DNA from: Deltaproteobacteria bacterium
Lineage (GTDB): Bacteria; Desulfobacterota; Desulfarculia; Adiutricales; Adiutricaceae
Assembly (NCBI GenBank): GCA_031279155.1
Contig: JAITJB010000182.1
Location: 1-26,690 of the forward strand
Length of the DNA: 26,690 bases
Direction: 5' to 3'
Shown: piece by piece, positions 20,639 to 26,690 of the stretch
Position numbering within the stretch: the first letter of the stretch is position 1
How the letters are laid out: every line of letters begins with the position of its first letter
The notes under the pieces: model-generated
What the model was told of the DNA's origin: nothing
The model's input: the letters and a program-made list of their open reading frames with translations, nothing else
Database searches by the model: none
Program-made: the position numbers and the translations under genes

Positions 20639-22950
20639 GGCGGCTGTTTTCTGGGCCTTCCGACCGGGCGCTTTGGGATCTGAGTATTATGAGGCGCCTG
20701 ATTGATCTTAGGGCTCTGACGGTCTTTAGGGCTTTGACGGCTGGTCCTTGGGCTCTGCGCGCTCTTGGGGCTTTCGGAGGCCTGGGCCAGTTGATCGCCG
20801 GCTTCTTTTAAGCTTCGCTTAAAACCGTAAGTCCACATTTCTTTTTTGTCCCACAGGTAATTGGCCCAGGTCATGGCGTCGCTTAAGAGCCCAACATCAG
20901 CTGGTAGTTTGGCAAAGTTAAATTTAGGCCAGCCGCTCTGCCTTAAGCCTAGTTCCTCGCCCGGTCCCCTGAGCTTAAGATCTAGCTCAGCTAAGGCGTA
21001 GCCGTCATGGTCGCCTTGGAGGGCTTTTAAGCGGGCCCGGGTGATTTCCGTGCCTGGGCCGCTCGGTACGACTAGAAAATAAGCCTTGCCTCCGCCTCGG
21101 CCCACGCGGCCCCTAAGTTGGTGGAGCTGAGCTAAACCAAAGTACTCGGCGCCCTCCACCAGCATGATGTCAGCTGCCGGGACGTCAACTCCCACCTCAA
21201 CCATGGTGGTGGCGGCTAAGATCTTAAGCTCCCCTAACCTAAAGTCTTCCATGACCTGGGAGCGAGTAGCCGGATCTAACCGACCGTGGAGAATGCCCAT
21301 GGAGAGATCCGGAGCCAGATCTCTTACGGCTTTAGCCGAGCTCAAAAGATCGGGTCTTAAGTCGCTCTTTTGACTAGAGGGATCATCATCTGGCGATTGA
21401 TAGGGGTCGAAGGTTTCAGAAATATCCTCCAGAGGGCCATCTAAATCAAAATTATTGTGGTCACCTTCGCTTCCGATTCTAGGGCAGATCAAAAAGCCCA
21501 GGCCGCCCTGGCGCAGGTGATCGATAAAAAACCGCCTGGCTTTAGAAATTTCCGTAAATTCATACGATATGGTTTGGGGCCTTGAGCGGCCAGGTAAAAC
21601 CCCGCGCATGGAACTAAGGTCGGTATCCCCATATAAGATGCCGGCTAAGCTTCCGGGAATAGGGGTAGCCGACAAGCTTAAGAGATTAACGCCAGGGCTT
21701 TTGGCCCGCAAGGTCAGGCGCTGCTTAACGCCAAATCGATGCTGCTCATCGATTATGGCTAGACCCAAGTTACCAAAGAGGGCGGCTTCGGAGATCAAAG
21801 CTTGGGTACCTATGGTAATGGAGGGCTGGTCAGAGGCCATGATTTTTAAGACCCTACGGCGCTCAGCTGCCGGGGTGCGGCCAGTTAAGGCTAAGACCTC
21901 AAAGCCTAGCTTGGGGGCGAGAGAAGAAAAAAACATTAGATGCTGGTTAGCTAAGATCTCCGTTGGGGCCATAATGGCCGCTTGACGGCCGCAAGCTAAG
22001 GCCGCCGCGCAGGCGGCGGCGGCCACCGCCGTCTTCCCGCAGCCGACCTCGCCTTGGAGGAGGCGGTTCATGGGAGCGCTATCAGAGAGATCGGTTAGGA
22101 TTTCTTCCGTAACCCTAAGCTGCTCAGAACTTGCCTTAAAGGGCAGCGATTGCCAGATTGTATCTACAGCTTCAAGCATCACCGAATCTGGCCTTCGGTT
22201 GGTTAATGTTTCTTTGGGCGGTTTAGCCGATAAAATTATTAACCGCCAAAACATCAGCTCATAGGTGGTTAAGGTCCGCCAGGCCCGGCTATTTTTTGGT
22301 TTGGGTATAAAGCCGGGCTTATCGGATGGAGGCCGGTGGATGACGCTTAATAATTGCGTGGGATCTTGTAATTTAAAGCGCTTTAAAAAATCCTCATCCA
22401 TAATTTTGGGTGCGTAGGGCAGTTGGTCGAGGATTTTAGCCATCACCTGGCGGCGGGTGGCCGCAGGAATGGGCCCTTTGGGGTCGTAGACCGGGATTAC
22501 GCCCATGGTTTGAGGATTACCGGGATTATCGGGGGAGATATCGGGGTGACTTAAGTTTAAGCGCCCATCGCGAAATTTGGCCTGGGCGAAAACGATCAGA
22601 TTGGGATTGGCTTTTAGGTAGCTTTCAAAGTAGCTTAGGCCGCCAAACCACCAAAGGCTACATTTGTAAGGCCCCTCAATCATCTCAGCTAAGAGGTAGC
22701 GGCCAAGCGGGTCCATTTTTAGGCGAGCGATAGTTCCTTTAAATAATATATCCGCCCCTTCAGAAGCGTTAGAAGCTTGAGCGAGAGATAACATCTGGCG
22801 GCGATCTTGATAGCTTACGGGGGGAATCAGCAAGAGATCTTTATAGACAATTATGCCCTTGGCCTTTAGGGCCTGGAGCCTAATGCGCCCTATGCCGGGT
22901 AAATCGCCTATGGACCGGGTGAAGGCTGGATGTTCTGGCCAGGGTATCAT
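20632..22950 (-). CDS. recG: ATP-dependent DNA helicase RecG
   Basis: A 772-residue branch-migration helicase acting on stalled replication forks and Holliday junctions. The start at 22950 shares an ATGA overlap with the pbpC stop; a longer frame to 22998 is unnecessary. The N-terminus has a helix-hairpin-helix-like segment (IGDLPGIGRIRLQALKAKGI) and an OB wedge domain. Helicase motifs follow: Walker A LQGEVGCGKTAVAA, APTEILANQH, DEQHRFGVKQR, SLSATPIPGSLA and the TRG-type end VEVGVDVPAADIMLVEGAEYFGLAQLHQLRGRVGRG. An acidic insert (SEGDHNNFDLDG to DDDPSSQKSD) splits the second RecA-like domain. The extra C-terminal ~50 residues are Ser/Pro/Gln repeats ending KRPVGRPRKQPPK, an AT-hook-like motif. 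The tail is coded by ~18-bp DNA repeats. Confidence 0.95.
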   Translation of the reverse strand: MIPWPEHPAFTRSIGDLPGIGRIRLQALKAKGIIVYKDLLLIPPVSYQDRRQMLSLAQASNASEGADILFKGTIARLKMDPLGRYLLAEMIEGPYKCSLWWFGGLSYFESYLKANPNLIVFAQAKFRDGRLNLSHPDISPDNPGNPQTMGVIPVYDPKGPIPAATRRQVMAKILDQLPYAPKIMDEDFLKRFKLQDPTQLLSVIHRPPSDKPGFIPKPKNSRAWRTLTTYELMFWRLIILSAKPPKETLTNRRPDSVMLEAVDTIWQSLPFKASSEQLRVTEEILTDLSDSAPMNRLLQGEVGCGKTAVAAAACAAALACGRQAAIMAPTEILANQHLMFFSSLAPKLGFEVLALTGRTPAAERRRVLKIMASDQPSITIGTQALISEAALFGNLGLAIIDEQHRFGVKQRLTLRAKSPGVNLLSLSATPIPGSLAGILYGDTDLSSMRGVLPGRSRPQTISYEFTEISKARRFFIDHLRQGGLGFLICPRIGSEGDHNNFDLDGPLEDISETFDPYQSPDDDPSSQKSDLRPDLLSSAKAVRDLAPDLSMGILHGRLDPATRSQVMEDFRLGELKILAATTMVEVGVDVPAADIMLVEGAEYFGLAQLHQLRGRVGRGGGKAYFLVVPSGPGTEITRARLKALQGDHDGYALAELDLKLRGPGEELGLRQSGWPKFNFAKLPADVGLLSDAMTWANYLWDKKEMWTYGFKRSLKEAGDQLAQASESPKSAQSPRTSRQSPKDRQSPKINQAPHNTQIPKRPVGRPRKQPPK
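20704..20760. repeat. 18-bp coding repeat in the recG tail
   Basis: Units GATCTTAGGGCTCTGACG (20704-20721) and GTCTTTAGGGCTTTGACG (20722-20739) are followed by a third, more diverged unit. On the coding strand they give R-Q-S-P-K-type repeats. Confidence 0.7.
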
Positions 22951-25268
22951 CTTATCTCGATGACCGATCTTTTCCGGTCGATCTCGCGGCCCTGCCATAA
23001 GCCCAAAGCCGTTAAGGTCATCTGGCCGCGAACAAAGGGGATGGGGACCGATATTTTAGAGGCGCCGGAAACCTTACGGCGGTAAAATTCTGAGCCGTCA
23101 ACTAAGATGACGATTTCATCATTTTTAGGGGAACTTTGAACTAGAGCCATAAATTTTTGGTACTTTACCGGGATACCCGGGTCAAAGGCGAAAATCTCAC
23201 CGGATTTAGGGCTAATGAGATCAAAATCTAACGAGCGCCCAATTATTGAAGCGCTAGCTAGGTTATTTTGATCATTATGGTCATGGGGGCAAGAAGGACC
23301 CTGGGGCAGATTTTTGATGATGAGTTCGGTGATTACATTGGGGCAATTAGGGCCGGCTGGTAGCCCGGATATGGGGCAGAACTTTCCGGTCGTAACGCCA
23401 GGCGGGATGGGGCGGATTTTAGGGGGCTTATTTTTAACTAGTAAGTCGGCTGTTGATCGCCAAAGTTGCCCGGTACCGGTAATCCCTGAGATATTGGCCA
23501 TGGGCTGAGCCTGAAAATTACCGGCCCAGACCCCGATGACATAGTCGCTGGTATAGCCTAGGCACCAGTTGTCGCGGTAGTTTTTACTGGTCCCGGTTTT
23601 AACGGCCGCCCGATAAGGCGTAGCTAGCGTTCCGCCCCAACCAAAGCCGGTAATCCTAGCTGATTGGTCAGATAAGATGTCTTCGACAATATAGGCGGCT
23701 TCTTCGCTCATGACCCTACTCGCTACCCTACTCGCTACCTTACTTGCGAGGCTATTTATTTCTCCGGCGCTTTGGGTGTTATCGGAAAGATTATCGGACA
23801 ATAAAAAAACCGGCTGACGAAGTTTTCCTCCATCGGCTAAGGCCGCGTAGGCCGTAGTAAGAGATAGTAAGCTCACCTCGCCGCCGCCTAAGGCTAGGCC
23901 TAAGCCGTAATAATCAGAATCTTGCCTAAGAGAATCTAAGCCGAGATCTCTTAAGCGCTGAAGAATCTTATCTAAGCCCAAATGGAGAGTAAGATTAATG
24001 GCCGGTAGGTTTAATGAGCTGGCCAAGGCCAGCCTAGCTGAGACCGGGCCGTGGGAGGCGCCGGAATAGTTGCGGGGCTTATATAAGCCCTGTTCGGCGG
24101 GAAAGTCGGTTGTTGAATCTTCTAGAAGCGTGGCTGCCGTAATGGCCCCGCTCTCAAGGCCCAAGGCGTATATAAAGGGCTTTAAGGCCGAACCAGGCTG
24201 CCTTAGGGTGGTAACCCCATCAATCTGACCGTCGGAGGGACCAAAAAAATCAGCCGATCCCACGTAGGCTAAGACCTCCCTCTTAGGTAAGCTTAAGACG
24301 ACCACGGCCACCTGATTTAAGCCTTGATTGTGAAAGCGCTGGACGGTGGACTCAGCTAGAAGCTCAATTTTTTCCTGGAGAGCGTAATCTAAGGTTGAGG
24401 TTATGACCGGATCTGGGAGCGGGCCTAAGTGATTTAATATTTTTTCAATAAAATGGGGGGCCTTAAAATCTCGCTTAGGCTCTCTTAAGACTAAGGGCTC
24501 ATTTAAGGCTCTGGCCGCCGCGTCGGGCGTAATTACGCCTCTTTTACTTAGGCGGCGGATGATCATCTCCCGCCGGGCCATGGTCCTAGGGGTAAGTCTT
24601 TGGGGGCGCCCGGGTAGAGGCGCTGCCGGCAAACTGGCCAAAAAGGCGGCTTCAGCCGAAGACAAAAAACGGGCGCTTTTACCTAAATAGCTTTGGGCCG
24701 CCGCCTCAAAACCCAAATTTATGGAGCCGGCCGGGGCGGTATTTAAGTAAAAAGTTAAGATTTCTTCTTTGGTGTGGTGGCGCTCAATTAAAAGAGCCCG
24801 CCAGATCTCCCTAAGTTTGCGGCTGATGGTTTTGGGGCCCGGGGCCAGCCCGGCGGAAAGCCTAGCCACCTGCATGGTTAGGGTAGAGCCGCCGCTTTTT
24901 ATGGACCAAGAAAAGAGATTTAGCTTAACGGCCCTGAGCATGGCCAGAGGGTCAACGCCTAGGTGATAGAAAAACCTCTTATCTTCAGCGGCTAAGATGG
25001 CTTCAATTAAGATGGGGCTAAAATTATCTAGCTCAATCATGTGGCGGCGGTTCATGGGCGGGGGTAAGACCTCGCGCAGAACGCGCCCGCTGCGGTCGGT
25101 AATCCTTACGGTGTAATCCCATTGGCTGATGTTACCTAAGGGATCAGGGAGTAGCCCTAAGGCCAGCCAAAAATAGCCTAAGAGAGTAGAAAAAAAAGCT
25201 GCGGCTAAAAATAAGCCATAAAAGCAAGGCTTTTTTCTAAATCTACTTTGGCTAGAGAAAAAAAACAT
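22947..25268 (-). CDS. pbpC: Penicillin-binding protein 1C (transglycosylase/transpeptidase)
   Basis: A 773-residue bifunctional peptidoglycan synthase. An N-terminal membrane anchor (FYGLFLAAAFFSTLLGYFWLALGLL) precedes a GT51 transglycosylase domain with AILAAEDKRFFYHLGVDPLAMLRA (catalytic Glu) and GGSTLTMQVARL. The transpeptidase domain has SALK (active Ser in RQPGSALKPF), SSLN and KTGTS. The C-terminal region (PAGPNCP, FDPGIPVKYQKFMALVQSS) fits the PBP1C C-terminal domain. It lies 9 nt after fabD and overlaps recG by ATGA, so fabD-pbpC-recG is an operon. A variable loop (SDNLSDNTQ to VASRVASRVMS) is coded by 12-bp repeats. No alpha-2-macroglobulin gene, often paired with pbpC, is in the window. 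Confidence 0.95.
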   Translation of the reverse strand: MFFFSSQSRFRKKPCFYGLFLAAAFFSTLLGYFWLALGLLPDPLGNISQWDYTVRITDRSGRVLREVLPPPMNRRHMIELDNFSPILIEAILAAEDKRFFYHLGVDPLAMLRAVKLNLFSWSIKSGGSTLTMQVARLSAGLAPGPKTISRKLREIWRALLIERHHTKEEILTFYLNTAPAGSINLGFEAAAQSYLGKSARFLSSAEAAFLASLPAAPLPGRPQRLTPRTMARREMIIRRLSKRGVITPDAAARALNEPLVLREPKRDFKAPHFIEKILNHLGPLPDPVITSTLDYALQEKIELLAESTVQRFHNQGLNQVAVVVLSLPKREVLAYVGSADFFGPSDGQIDGVTTLRQPGSALKPFIYALGLESGAITAATLLEDSTTDFPAEQGLYKPRNYSGASHGPVSARLALASSLNLPAINLTLHLGLDKILQRLRDLGLDSLRQDSDYYGLGLALGGGEVSLLSLTTAYAALADGGKLRQPVFLLSDNLSDNTQSAGEINSLASKVASRVASRVMSEEAAYIVEDILSDQSARITGFGWGGTLATPYRAAVKTGTSKNYRDNWCLGYTSDYVIGVWAGNFQAQPMANISGITGTGQLWRSTADLLVKNKPPKIRPIPPGVTTGKFCPISGLPAGPNCPNVITELIIKNLPQGPSCPHDHNDQNNLASASIIGRSLDFDLISPKSGEIFAFDPGIPVKYQKFMALVQSSPKNDEIVILVDGSEFYRRKVSGASKISVPIPFVRGQMTLTALGLWQGREIDRKRSVIEIR
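23702..23745. repeat. 12-bp coding tandem repeat in pbpC
   Basis: ACCCTACTCGCT occurs twice, then ACCTTACTTGCG, coding S-R-V-A / S-K-V-A repeats in a variable loop before the KTGTS region of the transpeptidase domain. Confidence 0.75.
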
Positions 25269-25277
25269 CAGGCTTTT

Positions 25278-26195
25278 TTAACTCTTAGCTAACTTTCCGG
25301 CTGGTTGGATGGTGATTTTAAGATCGGTATTTTTGATGTTTTTTCTAACCATTGGTCCTAGGTAGGCTTTGGGCCAGCACTCGAGAAAATCATCAACGCC
25401 CATTTCTATTAAGCTAGAGATAGTTGAGGTAAAGCGCACAGGGGAAGTCATCTGATCTTTTAAGAGTTCTTTTAAGTGATTTGGGTCAGTGACCGGTTGG
25501 CCCAAGGCGTTGGGGACGACTGGAAATTTTGGCGTCTTAAATTCCACGCTATCTAAGATCTGGCTAAACGCCAGCGCTGCTGGCTTCATGAGCGGACTAT
25601 GGAAAGCCCCGGAGACCGGGAGGGGCACGGCTTTACCGCCCTTTAGCTCGGAAAATCTAACGGCGGCTGAAACGGCCCTAGGTTCGCCTGAGATGACGGT
25701 CTGAAGGGGAGAATTAAAGTTAGCGGCTACAACCTGGCCCTCGTTTCTAGCTAGCTCGCACAGGCTCTCAACGTCTTGGGGGGAGAGCTCTAAGATGGCG
25801 CTCATGGCCCCCGGCGTTTGGCTGGAAGTCTCTTCCATTAAGGCCGAGCGCTTGGCTACTAAGGTCATGGCCTCTTCTTCGGTCAAAACCCCGGCTAAGG
25901 TTAGGGCCCCAAATTCCCCCAAAGAGTGACCAGCTGCGGCCGTTGGCTGGAGGCCAAAACTTATGGCTACCTTAGCCGCCGCTAAGATGACGGCAAGAGT
26001 CGCCACCTGAAGGTTAGAGGTTTTAGTAAGTTCGCTTAGAGGGCCATTTAGGCAGTACTCCGTGATCGGTCGCCCGGTAGCGCGATCGGCCAATTTTAAA
26101 AGGTCAGTAAGTTTTCCCGGGGAATCGAGCCACTGTGACCCCATACCCACGAACTGTCCGCCCTGGCCAGGAAATAAAAAAGCTGTTTTAGTCAT
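25278..26195 (-). CDS. fabD: Malonyl-CoA:ACP transacylase
   Basis: A 305-residue enzyme that moves malonyl from CoA to acyl carrier protein for fatty-acid chain elongation. The ATG at 26195 has GAGGAG upstream (the preceding TTG is not needed). It begins AFLFPGQGGQFVGMG, the oxyanion-hole motif, has the nucleophile in AAGHSLGEFGAL (Ser near residue 91) and the catalytic His in VSGAFHSPLM, plus the conserved Gln near the N-terminus. Length is normal. It stands apart from other fab genes here and heads an operon with pbpC and recG, an unusual pairing of lipid, wall and repair functions that may only reflect shared transcription. Confidence 0.96.
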   Translation of the reverse strand: MTKTAFLFPGQGGQFVGMGSQWLDSPGKLTDLLKLADRATGRPITEYCLNGPLSELTKTSNLQVATLAVILAAAKVAISFGLQPTAAAGHSLGEFGALTLAGVLTEEEAMTLVAKRSALMEETSSQTPGAMSAILELSPQDVESLCELARNEGQVVAANFNSPLQTVISGEPRAVSAAVRFSELKGGKAVPLPVSGAFHSPLMKPAALAFSQILDSVEFKTPKFPVVPNALGQPVTDPNHLKELLKDQMTSPVRFTSTISSLIEMGVDDFLECWPKAYLGPMVRKNIKNTDLKITIQPAGKLAKS

Positions 26196-26210
26196 CAAAA
26201 TCTCCTCGTG

Positions 26211-26270
26211 GGTTTGGCCGAAAAAAATGGCCGAAAAAAAAATAAAAATACGGACGAAAAAAAATAAAAA
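26211..26270. repeat. A-rich degenerate tandem repeat
   Basis: TGGCCGAAAAAAA-like units occur twice, followed by CGGACGAAAAAAAA and AATAAAAA units, filling the gap between fabD and the aconitase gene. Confidence 0.6.
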
Positions 26271-26284
26271 AGCTACTTCGCTTT
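26256..26284 (-). terminator. Weak intrinsic terminator of the aconitase-family gene
   Basis: On the leftward transcript AAAGC (26284-26280) pairs with GCTTT (26273-26269) over a 6-nt loop, followed by a T-rich run. The stem is short and overlaps the stop codon. Confidence 0.4.
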
Positions 26285-26690
26285 AAGATTTAGCTTTTAG
26301 GTTAGCCGCCTGCATAGCCAAAAGGCCGCCGGCTAAAAGCATCTTAAGTTGCCTAGAAGATACTTTTAAGGCCACCTGAAAGGAAAATTCGCCATCAATG
26401 TCATCCACCGTCAGAAGGCTATCTGGTTTTAGGCTATCGCTTAAGCCCTTAAGGCTCAATTTATGGCCTGGCTCTATTTTATCGCGTACGGCGCCATCTA
26501 CCAACTCCAAAGGAAAAATGCCGAAATTACAAAGGTTAGCCTTGTGGATGCGGGCGAAGCTTATGGCGATAACGCCCGAGAGCCCCAAGTAGCGTGGGGC
26601 CAAGGCGGCGTGCTCGCGGCTCGAGCCCTGGCCGTAATTGGCCCCGGCCACGATAAAGCCGCTTTGAGCTTTTTGCTGCCTAGAGGGGTA
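26283..26690 (-). CDS. Aconitase-family hydratase, C-terminal part (cut by window edge)
   Basis: The open frame runs off the right edge, so this is the last ~135 residues only. It reads through FIVAGANYGQGSSREHAALAPRYLGLSGVIAISFARIHKANLCNFGIFPLEL, the swivel-domain signature (GxGSSREHA substrate loop and the N-L-x-N-F-G-I-x-P stretch) of aconitate hydratase. The ending, with a short C-terminus and no BBR2-like AcnB features, resembles the short (~640-residue) aconitases of anaerobes. It would interconvert citrate and isocitrate using a [4Fe-4S] cluster in the missing part. Homoaconitase or related hydratases cannot be excluded without the N-terminus. Confidence 0.88.
   Translation of the reverse strand, partial: YPSRQQKAQSGFIVAGANYGQGSSREHAALAPRYLGLSGVIAISFARIHKANLCNFGIFPLELVDGAVRDKIEPGHKLSLKGLSDSLKPDSLLTVDDIDGEFSFQVALKVSSRQLKMLLAGGLLAMQAANLKAKS

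Overview
The window looks like the chromosome of an anaerobic Gram-negative bacterium, most likely a Desulfobacterota (old Deltaproteobacteria) member. The reasons are a large double 2-hydroxyacyl-CoA dehydratase activase (oxygen-sensitive chemistry), an OmpA-type periplasmic peptidoglycan-binding protein, a Tat signal, a penicillin-binding protein 1C, and a module of coiled-coil protein, OmpA protein, Rab-like GTPase and GGDEF protein of a kind I associate with that group from memory. The taxonomic call is an inference. No tRNA, rRNA, CRISPR array, transposase or phage gene was seen.

Layout. Positions 1-8657 are leftward: the start of homoserine dehydrogenase (cut by the window edge), an alpha/beta hydrolase, a small lipoprotein overlapping the end of an RNase E/G gene, and a 1441-residue activase with two ATPase domains. 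Positions 8658-9135 are non-coding, with a GC-rich segment that can fold. Positions 9136-11652 are rightward: leuD, a radical SAM/SPASM peptide maturase, and a Tat-signal protein whose mature part is eight Cys/Gly-rich repeats. Positions 11666-14011 are the leftward thiD-thiM-thiE operon. Positions 14575-20516 are rightward: coiled-coil protein, very long acidic membrane protein with a roadblock/longin-like region and an OmpA domain, small Rab-like GTPase, and a GGDEF protein. A perfect bidirectional terminator separates these from the leftward fabD-pbpC-recG operon (26195-20632). The window ends in the C-terminus of an aconitase-family gene.

Two sets of genes stand out. (1) The radical SAM enzyme at 9788 and the repeat protein at 11158 look like a RiPP system: a twin-arginine leader is followed by eight C-G-x-T-[VI]-[DE]-C units (16 cysteines), so a protein probably modified and folded in the cytoplasm would then be exported by Tat. 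(2) The 14575-20516 genes look like a signalling complex: a peptidoglycan-anchored transmembrane protein carries a cytosolic roadblock/longin-like region, the kind of fold that binds Ras-like GTPases, beside a Rab-like GTPase and a c-di-GMP enzyme.

A further theme is short degenerate tandem repeats (units of about 8-18 bp) in most gaps and in poorly conserved gene tails and linkers. Three promoters share a TAGAC[AG] -35 element with a 17-bp spacer; two of them share more extended sequence.
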